Shown here: piece after piece, positions 7,920 to 16,016 of the stretch
How positions within the stretch are numbered: the stretch's first letter is position 1
Layout: each line of letters opens with the position of its first letter
Source: Bacillus mesophilus
GTDB lineage: Bacteria > Bacillota > Bacilli > Bacillales > SA4
DNA length: 64,000 nt
NCBI RefSeq assembly: GCF_011008845.1
Contig: NZ_JAAIWM010000008.1
Span: forward strand, 62,001-126,000
Direction: 5' to 3'
Notes under the pieces: generated by a model
The model's database searches: none
What the model saw: only the letters and a program-made list of their open reading frames with translations
Told to the model about the DNA's origin: nothing
Position numbers and translations under genes: made by a program

Positions 7920-8309
7920 CTATTCATGAGCCCTACGATACATATCAAATACATCTTCAGTGACAATCACTAATTTCCGTCTATGACTCATATTACCTAC
8001 TGCTTCTCTAATTATTTTAGCCGTAGGTTCGTCCTCTGTCTTCACTCCACTTACGATAATTCTATCTCGATCCACCAACACTTGAACCTCCTGTTCAGGA
8101 AATGCTTGATTAATTTTTCCGCTTATTCGTTCCTGAAGCAATTCATCAGTGGAAATGACTTCATTCGGCTCGAACCTAGTAGGTGTTACGCCAGGTGAGA
8201 GAGGAGAAGTATGCTGAGATTGAGTGTTGGATGGCCCCATCATTAAAAGCTGACAGCCTGAAAGTAATGAAATAATAATAATTATGAGTATGAATAATAT
8301 CTTTTTCAT
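7920..8309 (-). CDS. Small putative lipoprotein (YhcN/YlaJ-like)
   Basis: The 129-residue product starts with MKKILFILIIIIISLLSGCQ, a type II signal peptide with lipobox LSGC, so it should be anchored to the outer face of the membrane. The mature part has a 'TDELLQERISGKINQAFPEQEVQVLVDRD' segment followed by 'RKLVIVTEDVFDMYRRAHE', reminiscent of YhcN/YlaJ sporulation lipoproteins, which carry a similar alpha-beta domain. The start at 8309 is chosen because AAAGGAGGTG lies just upstream; the longer frame to 8447 has no ribosome binding site and would bury the signal peptide. Family assignment is tentative. Confidence 0.75.
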   Translation of the reverse strand: MKKILFILIIIIISLLSGCQLLMMGPSNTQSQHTSPLSPGVTPTRFEPNEVISTDELLQERISGKINQAFPEQEVQVLVDRDRIIVSGVKTEDEPTAKIIREAVGNMSHRRKLVIVTEDVFDMYRRAHE

Positions 8310-8418
8310 ATCGACACCTCCTTTTATTATTGTGTCAAAAAGAAGAAAAGACATACGAATTATAAAATTGCCTATACTATGAATGATTCTTAAACCATCA
8401 TTATGAAAGGAGATTATA

Positions 8419-8571
8419 ATGAAGAAAAATGAAGAAGAGAAGCACATAAATGTTTCAGGTTCTTTTCAGGTTATTGATGAAGAACGACGAGAAGAATTAG
8501 AAGATGTTCAAAACAGATATGGACTTGATGAAGAATCGCTATATTATGCAAGACAATTTATGGAGGATTAA
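8419..8571 (+). CDS. Hypothetical 50-residue acidic/charged protein
   Basis: A short frame with an excellent ribosome binding site (GAAAGGAG, 6-7 nt before ATG 8419) and its own terminator right after the stop. The product (MKKNEEEKHINVSGSFQVID... ...YYARQFMED) is highly charged and probably helical, with no membrane segment and no cysteine. I do not know the family. It is divergent from the lipoprotein gene, with about 110 bp between them. The coupling of Shine-Dalgarno, coding frame and terminator makes it a likely real gene. Confidence 0.7.
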   Translation: MKKNEEEKHINVSGSFQVIDEERREELEDVQNRYGLDEESLYYARQFMED

Positions 8572-8580
8572 AAAAATGGG

Positions 8581-8604
8581 TAAGCCAATTGGCTTGCTTT
8601 TTTT
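8581..8604 (+). terminator. Rho-independent terminator of the 50-residue ORF
   Basis: AAGCC-AATT-GGCTT stem (the arms and loop form a 14-bp palindrome) followed by GCTTTTTTT. Confidence 0.8.
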
Positions 8605-8859
8605 GATACTGTAAGGTGATATTGATTGTTATTGTTTAAAAGATATAGAACATGATCATAGTTATTTCATGAGGTTGAAAAATTCTCCTTCGCCGGTACT
8701 AGCCATAATAAGAATTTCTAAAAATTTATGGAAATATGTAACCACCAAAGTGTTATGTTTCAATGTTCCATATTTTACATCCCTCTTTATGGTTGTTCTG
8801 AAGTTGGTTTTGTGTGAAAATATACTAATCAAATTGTCACTCGAGAGAGGGAACTGTAA

Positions 8860-10128
8860 TTGAAAATTAATAAAAAAAACATACCCATTATATATATATT
8901 AATAGGAATAATCTGGATTTCTAGTACTGGTTTTGCACTTAAAAACTTGGATCTGTCTGTAGAATCTATTTTTCTACTTGAAAACTTTAAAGGTTTATTT
9001 TTTGTGTTGGTTACAGCTTTATTATTATCTAAATTGATAAAAAAAGAAAAAGATGTAAGAGAAATTACTGAAGAAAAAGAAAAACTTCAAATGTTAATAG
9101 ATTGTATGCCAGATGCTGTCGTATTTAAAGATGGAGAAGGGAAATGGCAACAAGTAAACAAGTATTTACTTGAACTTTTCGAAATTGAAGATGTTGATTG
9201 GAAAGGTAAAACGGACGTAGAAATAGCAAAACATGCAGACTTTTATCACGATGCTTTACTATATTGCGTTGATTCAGATGAAGAAACTTGGAAAGCGGGT
9301 TCAATCACAAGGTGTTTAGAGTTTGTTCCAATGAAAAACGGGAAGTTCAAAACTTTTGATACGATTAAAATTCCTAGCTATTTTCCAGATGGAACTAGAA
9401 AAAGCCTAGTGGTAATAGGAAGAGATATTACTGATCTGAAAAATGCTGAAGAAATGCTTCGACAATCTGAAAAACTATCGGTAGTAGGAGAACTAGCAGC
9501 TGGTATTGCACATGAAATTAGGAATCCGTTAACTTCCATTAAAGGATTTCTACAATTGTCTAACGAAGGAACGATTAACCTTTCCGAATACGATGATTTT
9601 TTATTAGGCGAAATTGATAGAATAAGTGAGATTGTTACAGAATTGCTTTTGTTAGCAAAGCCTCAAAAAACAGATTTTGAAGTTTGTAATTTAAATTCCA
9701 TTGTAGAAGAAGTAGCAACATTGATGAAATCGGAAGCATTGTATAAAGATGTTGAAATAAATGTTCATCTTTCAAAATCACCTTTCATAATGGGTCATTT
9801 TTCTCAATTAAAACAAGTTTTTATCAATATCTTAAAAAATGGAATGGATGCTATTGGAACAAAAGGAATAATTAATATCTCATTAATACAAGAGAATGAA
9901 GAATTCGTTGTTGTTAGTTTTGAGGACACAGGTTGTGGGATTAGCAAAGAAAGATTAAAAAGAATCGGAGAACCTTTCTACAGTGTTAAAGAAAAAGGGA
10001 TTGGATTAGGTATGACTGTTAGCTTTAGAATTGTTGAAGCTCACAAAGGCAAAATTAACATTCAAAGCGAAGTAAATAAAGGAACAACCGTTGCTGTTAT
10101 GCTACCTATAGAAAAGCACATAACATAA
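8860..10128 (+). CDS. PAS-domain sensor histidine kinase, membrane-bound
   Basis: The 422-residue kinase starts with two hydrophobic segments (residues ~7-28 and ~38-58), then a short coiled linker and a PAS domain (~70-190, 'LIDCMPDAVVFKDGEGKWQQVN'). The HisKA domain follows with phospho-acceptor His218 in ELAAGIAHEIRNPLTSIKGF. The HATPase_c domain has the N box 'NILKNGMDAIG', G1 'FEDTGCGIS', F box 'FYSVKEKGIGLGM'. The architecture resembles Bacillus sporulation kinases (KinB/KinE-like) that feed the Spo0F phosphorelay. No response regulator is adjacent, consistent with an orphan kinase. Start is TTG 8860 behind GAGAGGGA; no nearer ATG exists in frame. Confidence 0.9.
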   Translation: MKINKKNIPIIYILIGIIWISSTGFALKNLDLSVESIFLLENFKGLFFVLVTALLLSKLIKKEKDVREITEEKEKLQMLIDCMPDAVVFKDGEGKWQQVNKYLLELFEIEDVDWKGKTDVEIAKHADFYHDALLYCVDSDEETWKAGSITRCLEFVPMKNGKFKTFDTIKIPSYFPDGTRKSLVVIGRDITDLKNAEEMLRQSEKLSVVGELAAGIAHEIRNPLTSIKGFLQLSNEGTINLSEYDDFLLGEIDRISEIVTELLLLAKPQKTDFEVCNLNSIVEEVATLMKSEALYKDVEINVHLSKSPFIMGHFSQLKQVFINILKNGMDAIGTKGIINISLIQENEEFVVVSFEDTGCGISKERLKRIGEPFYSVKEKGIGLGMTVSFRIVEAHKGKINIQSEVNKGTTVAVMLPIEKHIT

Positions 10129-10260
10129 AGATTAACGGGTTCGGTTGAGGTAGAAATTATATCTCACATCTTAACTCTATGAAAAACAAAAAGGTTTTAA
10201 TAAAAACTTCACAGTATAATAGCTATCTGATTCAGTAAAAGTAGTGTAAAACGAGTAAAT

Positions 10261-10300
10261 TTATAAACCGTAACGGTTGTATATCCGTTACGGTTTATAA
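10261..10300. terminator. Perfect 16-bp inverted repeat, probable terminator
   Basis: TTATAAACCGTAACGG and its exact complement enclose an 8-nt loop 130 bp after the kinase stop. There is no long T-run, so termination is likely but unproven. The rest of 10129-10617 holds an ORF remnant and an operator-like palindrome. Confidence 0.5.
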
Positions 10301-10324
10301 CTTAGAATCTCCATATGAATTCAT

Positions 10325-10486
10325 TTAAAGATTGTTTAGTTTTCTTATGTATCCTCGGTATTCTCCTTTAATGTTAAGATTTTTCTTTTCCTCAGTTAAT
10401 CGCAACTTTCTCACTAAAGCTTTTTCTTTCTTTATTGCAAAAGGCCAACTACATTTTTCTTCAAATAAAGAGTCATTAGCACCCAT
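10325..10486 (-). pseudogene. Possible gene remnant (53 codons, no ribosome binding site)
   Basis: A minus-strand frame of 53 residues rich in Lys (MGANDSLFEEKCSWPFAIKK ... LNIKGEYRGYIRKLNNL) ends in TAA at 10327-10325. No Shine-Dalgarno sequence precedes the only ATG, and the segment reads like the C-terminal piece of a larger protein whose front is gone. I do not recognise the parent family. It may equally be a chance frame. Confidence 0.2.
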
Positions 10487-10541
10487 ACGAAGTTGTTTTT
10501 AGAACTGAAGATCACCTTAAGTACATAGTGATTTGAAAAAC

Positions 10542-10566
10542 ATTTATTTCGCATTGCGAAATAAAT
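10542..10566. promoter_or_regulatory. 25-bp perfect palindrome, probable operator for the MFS exporter
   Basis: Arms ATTTATTTCGCA and TGCGAAATAAAT are exact complements around a single T, 51 bp before the ATG of the exporter. This is the expected place and shape for a dimeric repressor site (ArsR, MarR or TetR type). No regulator gene sits beside it. Confidence 0.6.
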
Positions 10567-10617
10567 CAGTGTGGATTACAATAAAGTAAACTAAATATAG
10601 AATGGAAGCGTAACAGA

Positions 10618-11841
10618 ATGAAAAAACATGTATTTCTATATATGAAGGCACTATCTGACTTTGGAACCTTCATGGATATGATTGTATTAAACGTTGTGAT
10701 TTATACGGCAACAGGAAGTGCTGCCTGGCTTGCCGCTACATTAGCCGCGAGAACATTAGGTGGTGTGATTGCTAGTTTATTCTCAGGGGTAGTGGCTGAC
10801 CGTCTAGATAGAAGAAAGGTAATGATATGGGCTGATATTCTCAGAGGAATTATTATTCTGCTATTAATCCCATTTCCAACTCCTACTGTTATTATCATTG
10901 GTTCATTCTTGATTGGATTTATTAGTAGCTTTTTCCATGTTAGCTTTAGTGCTGAAATTCCACAGATGTTTGGAGAGGATAAGGTACTTGAAACTAATTC
11001 CTTAATCTCAAGATTAACCTCAATAAGTTTAGTACTCGGTTTTATTGGTGCAGGTCTTATTACAGATATTCTCGGCTATAAGGTTACGCTTATGATTGAT
11101 GCAACAACCTATATATTGTCCGCAGTTGTATTAATGAAACTAAGATGGGATTCAGCTTTTCGTAAGACGGAGGAATTGGCATCAGGTGTTAAACAAAAAC
11201 TATTAAGCGTTGTAAAAGATATTAAAGAGGTCTATTTGTATCTAAAGCTATTGCCAGTTTTATTAATGTTCAATTTTGTCTTTCTCATCGGTGCGTTTGC
11301 AGGAAGTTCACATAACCTTGGAATTCCATTACTAGCCGAGCAAGTTGATCCACTGCGTCAGAGTTTTTATTATGGAATGATTTGGGGAGTATGGGGAATT
11401 GGGTCTGTTCTAGCAACCTATACCCTACCAAGATTAAAATGGTTAAAAGATGATAAATTGTTCACAACGGCTTATTTATCTGCTATTTTAATGTCTACTG
11501 GATTTATTCTATTTCTATCTAGTGAAACAATCGTCATTATATTGTCCATTGCATTTCTAACAGGGATTTTTGATGCAGCCTATACAACCTTGTATTCTAC
11601 GATTCTCCAGAAAACTGATAACCATATTCGGGGAAGAATCTTTGGAGTTGGTATGCTTCTTAAATCACTAGGCTTCGCATTAGGTTTTATCGTTGCACCA
11701 ATTATAATGGATATCGTCTCAATGAAAAATATGGTATGGATTCTACACGGAACTTTTATAAGTGCTAGCGTAACTGCTTTGATTGTAACATTGGTCTGGA
11801 AATCAAAACAAAAAAATATGGCTGCGGTCAAAACTATTTAG
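10618..11841 (+). CDS. MFS transporter (MFS_3 / enterobactin-exporter-like)
   Basis: A 407-residue, twelve-segment permease. Residues 'FGTFMDMIVLNVVIYTATGSAAWLAATLAARTLGG' and the loop motif 'GVVADRLDRRKVMIWADILRG' (motif A of MFS) place it in the MFS_3 branch used for macrolide, siderophore or drug efflux. Nothing identifies the substrate. A perfect palindrome at 10542-10566 suggests induction by release of a dimeric repressor. The ribosome binding site is weak (GGAAG, about 9 nt before ATG). A terminator at 11843 separates it from the P450 gene. Confidence 0.85.
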   Translation: MKKHVFLYMKALSDFGTFMDMIVLNVVIYTATGSAAWLAATLAARTLGGVIASLFSGVVADRLDRRKVMIWADILRGIIILLLIPFPTPTVIIIGSFLIGFISSFFHVSFSAEIPQMFGEDKVLETNSLISRLTSISLVLGFIGAGLITDILGYKVTLMIDATTYILSAVVLMKLRWDSAFRKTEELASGVKQKLLSVVKDIKEVYLYLKLLPVLLMFNFVFLIGAFAGSSHNLGIPLLAEQVDPLRQSFYYGMIWGVWGIGSVLATYTLPRLKWLKDDKLFTTAYLSAILMSTGFILFLSSETIVIILSIAFLTGIFDAAYTTLYSTILQKTDNHIRGRIFGVGMLLKSLGFALGFIVAPIIMDIVSMKNMVWILHGTFISASVTALIVTLVWKSKQKNMAAVKTI

Positions 11842-11842
11842 A

Positions 11843-11869
11843 AAGATTCCCATATGGGAGTCTTTTTTT
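11843..11869 (+). terminator. Rho-independent terminator of the MFS gene
   Basis: AAGATTCCC/GGGAGTCTT stem (one G-T pair) with ATAT loop and a run of T. Confidence 0.85.
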
Positions 11870-11900
11870 ATTAGTTTTAATCAGGTTATATAAGGAGACG

Positions 11901-13265
11901 ATGAATGATAAGAACAATTGGAAGAGGGAGAGAAATATGACAAACTTAGTGAAAATGAATGGATTTCCACTTACTCAATATATTAACTTTCGATTAAACC
12001 CACTAAAGTGGTTGTATGAAACCCAAAAACAGGGAGAAATAGTTACAATAAATCCAAAGCATCCTCGACCGTCCTATGTAATCTATGACCCTACAGCAAT
12101 CAAAGAGATTTTAACAACAAAGGATGCTTATTTTGAAAAAGGAAACTCTTCAAGAGTATTTAAGCGTTCACTAGGAAATGGTTTACTAACGAGTGAAGGA
12201 GATGAGCACCGGGTACAGCGAAAAATGTTACAGCCTGCCTTTCATAAAAAGAAAATTATAGGTTATTCGGAAATTATTACACGATACTCCTTGGATATGT
12301 TAAAAACCTGGAAGAGGGGGGAAGAAAGAAGAATTGATCAGGATATGATGAATTTAACCTTGCGGATTATTATGAAGACGATGTTTGGAAAAGATGAACT
12401 TGAACATTCTGAGACCGTTACAAATGCAGTGAATATCATTATTGAAAAAGCGGCTCAGTCATTGTTCTTGCCTTTTCCTATTCTTGACCGTATACCATCG
12501 GCTCAGAATCGCCGCTATCAAGAGGCAATGAATAGGATGGATCACTTAACAAAAGATGTTATTGATACAGAAGCACACAGTAATAAGGAACGGGAGCATC
12601 TACTAGCATTATTACTTACGACGAAATATGAGGATGGATCCTCATTATCGGAAAAAGAAATTAAGGATCAAGTGATCACTTTCTTAATTGCGGGACATGA
12701 AACAACCGCAAATGTTTTATCTTGGATTTGGTATCTGTTAAGTCAACATCCAAAAGTGGAAAGGCGATTTCATGAGGAACTCGATCATGTATTAATGGGA
12801 AAGCCTCCTACCTTTGATCATGTTTCCCAACTTACTTATACAACTCAAATTTTTCATGAAGCTTTACGTCTTTATCCTGCAGCTTGGATTATTCTCCGTG
12901 AAGCAAAGAATGAGGTACAAATAGCTGGGTACACATTTACAAAGGGTTCGACCTTTCTAATTAGCCCCTATGCAATTCACCGACATCCCGCCTACTATGA
13001 GGAGCCGGAAAGGTTTAATCCAGATCGATTTGATCCAAAAAACTTAACTTCAATTCCTAACTATGCATATATACCTTTTGGAGCAGGTTCAAGAGGTTGT
13101 ATTGGGAGTCAATTTGCCTTAATGGAGTCAGTATTGATCATGGCCTCAATCGGTCAATATTATAGGCTAACACTTTCACAATCGAATAAGACAGTAAGGC
13201 CGGAACCACTTTTGTCGTTACGAATCAAAAATGGAATTAAAATGAACATTTTAGATCGAACTTAA
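11901..13265 (+). CDS. Cytochrome P450
   Basis: A 454-residue soluble P450. The oxygen-binding I-helix motif AGHETTANVLSW, the ExxR pair (EALR), and the heme loop FGAGSRGCIG with proximal Cys400 are all present. Length and the 'HRHPAYYEEPERFNPDRF' stretch recall CYP102-type heme domains and CYP110/120-like fatty-acid hydroxylases, but no reductase is fused or adjacent, so electrons must come from a ferredoxin or flavodoxin elsewhere. ATG 11901 has TAAGGAG five nt upstream; an alternative ATG at 11938 follows GGGAGAG and would shorten the protein by 12 residues. Substrate unknown. Confidence 0.93.
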   Translation: MNDKNNWKRERNMTNLVKMNGFPLTQYINFRLNPLKWLYETQKQGEIVTINPKHPRPSYVIYDPTAIKEILTTKDAYFEKGNSSRVFKRSLGNGLLTSEGDEHRVQRKMLQPAFHKKKIIGYSEIITRYSLDMLKTWKRGEERRIDQDMMNLTLRIIMKTMFGKDELEHSETVTNAVNIIIEKAAQSLFLPFPILDRIPSAQNRRYQEAMNRMDHLTKDVIDTEAHSNKEREHLLALLLTTKYEDGSSLSEKEIKDQVITFLIAGHETTANVLSWIWYLLSQHPKVERRFHEELDHVLMGKPPTFDHVSQLTYTTQIFHEALRLYPAAWIILREAKNEVQIAGYTFTKGSTFLISPYAIHRHPAYYEEPERFNPDRFDPKNLTSIPNYAYIPFGAGSRGCIGSQFALMESVLIMASIGQYYRLTLSQSNKTVRPEPLLSLRIKNGIKMNILDRT

Positions 13266-13331
13266 CCATTTACATATTTTTCTCTCTTCCCACACATTCT
13301 AATTTCACAGGCAGATAAGGGGGATAAAACA

Positions 13332-14549
13332 ATGAAAAAGACGATTATTTCTTTTCTTGTCATGTTATTCCTAGTTACGTTACCAATCGGTACGTCAACC
13401 AATCATAAAGTAGAGGCTATATGGTTTCAATCACCACAGCTTGAGGTTCATTTTATAAATGTTGGTCAAGGTGATGGGGTGTTGGTGATCATGCCAAACG
13501 GAAAGAAAATGTTGGTTGATGGTGGACCAAGAGAGAGTGGTATTAGGATAGTCGATTATCTTAAAAAACATAGTATTGATGAGCTTGATTTAGTCGTTTC
13601 AACTCATCCAGACGCTGATCATATAGGCGGATTAATACATGTTCTTCAAAATATTAAAGTAAAACAGGTGCTTGATAGCGGAAAACTTCATACAACAGAA
13701 ACGTACCGAGAATATTTGCAAATTGTTAGAAGAAATCAAATACCCATGGAGATTGCTAAAATTGGTCAATCTGTCGAGCTTGATCAGAGAGTGGATGTTA
13801 CGATCTTAAACAGTCATAATGCTGATGAAGAAAACAATGAAGCGTCAATCGTCATGAAGATCACCTTAGGTAAGGTTGATTACTTATTAGCAGCAGATGC
13901 AGAAGGGGATTCTGAGAAAGAAATGCTTGCTAGGCAGGACTTAGAAGCTGAGATCATGAAAGTGGCACACCATGGCTCAGTAACTTCAACATCTGAAGAA
14001 TTCTTAAACAAAGTAGATCCTAAAATCGCCATTTTATCATTTGGAGCAGAAAATCCTTATGGACATCCTCATAAGGAAGTAGTACAACGCTTAAAGGAAC
14101 ACGATATTAAGATATATTCAACAAGTGAGTATGAATCTCTAGTGGTTAAAACAAATGGAAGATCTTATAAAATTTATTCGAAAATCGACGAAGTTGGACA
14201 GCTAAAGGCAGCACATCCAAAGCAATATGTTGGCAACTTAGCAATCGTTGAATTAGATCTAAAAAAGGAAAAAATCATGATTAAGAACAATCGAGATCAT
14301 GATGTACTGATGATGGGATGGAAAATTATAAGTGAGGTTGGAAATCAAGTTTTTCAATTCCCACCAGACTATGTATTAAAAGCTGGTGACACAGTAACTG
14401 TCTATTCTACTGATAAAAAATTGCCTCATCATAGTGATGTTCTTTGGTGGTTAGAGGAAACAAATATTTGGAATGATGTTGGGGATCGTGCTCTACTTTT
14501 CACACCAAATGGTGGTCTCGCTGATTATGAAGGCAAAAAAAGCAGTTAG
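13332..14549 (+). CDS. Secreted metallo-beta-lactamase-fold hydrolase (ComEC C-domain-like) with lamin-tail domain
   Basis: An N-terminal hydrophobic signal (residues 1-22) precedes an MBL domain of the ComEC/Rec2 periplasmic type: 'LEVHFINVGQGDGVLVIMPNGKKMLVDGG', metal motif H92-x-D94-A-D96-H97 (STHPDADHIGG), 'KVAHHGS' and 'SFGAENPYGHPH'. Residues ~300-400 resemble a lamin-tail domain (LTD), often attached to secreted nucleases and MBL proteins. The enzyme is therefore likely an exported phosphodiesterase or nuclease acting on the wall side. It is not the competence channel, because membrane-spanning ComEC parts are absent. RBS is AAGGGGG. The gene is followed by a strong hairpin. Confidence 0.85.
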   Translation: MKKTIISFLVMLFLVTLPIGTSTNHKVEAIWFQSPQLEVHFINVGQGDGVLVIMPNGKKMLVDGGPRESGIRIVDYLKKHSIDELDLVVSTHPDADHIGGLIHVLQNIKVKQVLDSGKLHTTETYREYLQIVRRNQIPMEIAKIGQSVELDQRVDVTILNSHNADEENNEASIVMKITLGKVDYLLAADAEGDSEKEMLARQDLEAEIMKVAHHGSVTSTSEEFLNKVDPKIAILSFGAENPYGHPHKEVVQRLKEHDIKIYSTSEYESLVVKTNGRSYKIYSKIDEVGQLKAAHPKQYVGNLAIVELDLKKEKIMIKNNRDHDVLMMGWKIISEVGNQVFQFPPDYVLKAGDTVTVYSTDKKLPHHSDVLWWLEETNIWNDVGDRALLFTPNGGLADYEGKKSS

Positions 14550-14552
14550 AAA

Positions 14553-14588
14553 ATGGAGGTCCTTCTTCAAACTGAAGTAGACCTCCAT
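14553..14588. terminator. Bidirectional hairpin between the MBL gene and the micro-protein gene
   Basis: ATGGAGGTC/GACCTCCAT arms with an inner CTTC/GAAG helix; T-rich on the minus side. Confidence 0.7.
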
Positions 14589-14609
14589 AACTTAGAACAT
14601 CTCTGGCAA

Positions 14610-14729
14610 TTAAGCCCATGCAGCTCCAACAATAATTAACAAGATAAACAATACAACGATTAACACAAAGCTGTTTCCAGCACCGTAACCTGCTACAGGA
14701 GCACTATAACCATATCCGCAACCGTACAT
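14610..14729 (-). CDS. YjcZ-like sporulation micro-protein (39 aa)
   Basis: Reads [18 protein letters not shown], then a hydrophobic run [21 protein letters not shown] ending in TAA. The Gly/Tyr-rich head and single membrane segment are the hallmark of the YjcZ family, tiny membrane proteins of spore formers (SscA is a relative needed for coat assembly). ATG 14729 has GGAGGTG upstream. It stands head-to-head with a second member at 14898. Precise role unknown. Confidence 0.88.
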   Translation of the reverse strand: MYGCGYGYSAPVAGYGAGNSFVLIVVLFILLIIVGAAWA

Positions 14730-14897
14730 TAATCATTCACCTCCAGTCAGTTCTACTACAACTTATGTAAGTAAGGTGAAAGCTGACAGGGCAAAAACCT
14801 AGTGGAAATACATATTTAATAAATCGTGACAGTAGCCCAATCGCCTCTGGTCCTTCTACATAGGATAAGGAGAATCACTGAATTGGAGGTGACGTAA

Positions 14898-15020
14898 ATG
14901 AGTGGTGTAGGTGGATACGGTGCAGGCTTTGCACTAATCGTTGTCCTATTTATCCTATTAATCGTTGTAGGTGCTGGTGGTTATGTTGGCGGTGCTGGTT
15001 ACGGTGGTTACGGATACTAA
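14898..15020 (+). CDS. YjcZ-like sporulation micro-protein (40 aa)
   Basis: MSGVGGYGAGFALIVVLF begins a 40-residue protein: Gly-rich N-terminus, one transmembrane helix (residues ~9-25) and a C-terminal Gly/Tyr tail (GGAGYGGYGY). GGAGGTG precedes the ATG. It mirrors the 39-residue gene on the other strand, with swapped position of its glycine-rich tail, so the two may be co-regulated in the mother cell; no sigma-K/E promoter could be assigned with certainty in the 168 bp between them. A strong terminator follows. Confidence 0.88.
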   Translation: MSGVGGYGAGFALIVVLFILLIVVGAGGYVGGAGYGGYGY

Positions 15021-15032
15021 TAGATGTTAAAT

Positions 15033-15069
15033 AAAAAGAGAAATCCTTATACAAGGGATTTCTCTTTTT
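15033..15069 (+). terminator. Rho-independent terminator of the micro-protein gene
   Basis: A 14-bp perfect stem (AAAAAGAGAAATCC and complement) with T-rich 3' arm. Confidence 0.9.
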
Positions 15070-15165
15070 AGGTTTAGATTTATCTTGCTTGTCTGTTTCT
15101 TAGTTATTTAACAAAACTTAGTGCTTTTTTTGGTCAAATAATCTGCTTCACCCAAGGTCTCGTTT

Positions 15166-15855
15166 CTAATGATTTATATGATTCTGACCAGTAAATTCAT
15201 TAAATAATTCAGCTATATAACCCGCTTCATCTTCTTTAAAATAGAAGATCATTTCATCCTCTATATCTTCTTCATCGTGTTTCATAATAGTATGACGATA
15301 TAGGACGCCATCTCCGGTTTCTATATCTCTACCTAAACGTAAATGGATACTATACTGATCTCGTTCTTCATCTTCAATATGAAGATGTTTATCATTAGAA
15401 ATCCACTCAATCGTTTCCTTCAACTCATCTAGATCGTCGCCTACAAACTCACTAGACTGAAACTCCTGGTCATCAGAGATTTCTTCATATAGATGGTTTC
15501 CTAATTCATCTAAATCTTCTTCAAGCAACTCATCCTCATCAATATCACCTATGTACTCATGAAAGGTTGCATGAACATAGCCTAATATCTCATCTGCGTC
15601 CCTAAACAGGACCTTTGACTGGATATCAAGTTCTTCATGATAATAGAACGAGAAAAATTCTTGATTAGTTGGATCAAAGCTAATGATACAAAAGTCTTCT
15701 ACATCATCAACAGTTTGTATAGAGAAGATGTATTCAGGATTGTAGGTAGTCGTATTGGTATCGAAAAGTATTTCGAACTCATCAAACGACTCACATAGGT
15801 CAGGTAAACTAATTCGAACTGCATTCTCCATGCGATGGAACCATTCTAAACTCAT
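15166..15855 (-). CDS. Hypothetical acidic protein (229 aa)
   Basis: I do not recognise this protein. It is strikingly acidic, with clusters such as DIDEDELLEEDLDEL and KHDEEDIEDEMIFYF, and has no signal peptide or membrane helix. Alternating hydrophobic/acidic stretches suggest two alpha-beta domains (roughly 1-110 and 125-225) joined by an acidic linker. The ATG at 15855 follows AAGGAGGG. It is monocistronic, and no neighbour indicates a role. The acidic C-terminal half could bind metal or basic partners, but there is no motif to support that. Confidence 0.75.
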   Translation of the reverse strand: MSLEWFHRMENAVRISLPDLCESFDEFEILFDTNTTTYNPEYIFSIQTVDDVEDFCIISFDPTNQEFFSFYYHEELDIQSKVLFRDADEILGYVHATFHEYIGDIDEDELLEEDLDELGNHLYEEISDDQEFQSSEFVGDDLDELKETIEWISNDKHLHIEDEERDQYSIHLRLGRDIETGDGVLYRHTIMKHDEEDIEDEMIFYFKEDEAGYIAELFNEFTGQNHINH

Positions 15856-16016
15856 GAAAAACCCTCCTTATAATTTTAATCTTTATCATTATTCCCATCT
15901 TGGTCATAAGAAATAATAAAAAAGTAAAATAAAACTAGAGTAATGTTTTTTAATATTTTAAAATTTATGAAAATGTTATAATTTAAGTTAATACATAGTT
16001 GGAAAAGGGAGACGAT

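Noticed and set aside
8669..8863. 64-codon plus-strand frame before the PAS kinase
   Set aside because: No ribosome binding site, no recognisable protein features, and it runs into the kinase start; likely chance in A/T-rich leader DNA.
10261..10300. Inverted repeat as IS end or attachment site
   Set aside because: No transposase, no target duplication; position after the kinase gene fits a terminator better.
13332..14549. Competence protein ComEC
   Set aside because: Only the MBL domain with a signal peptide is present; the membrane channel domain is absent.
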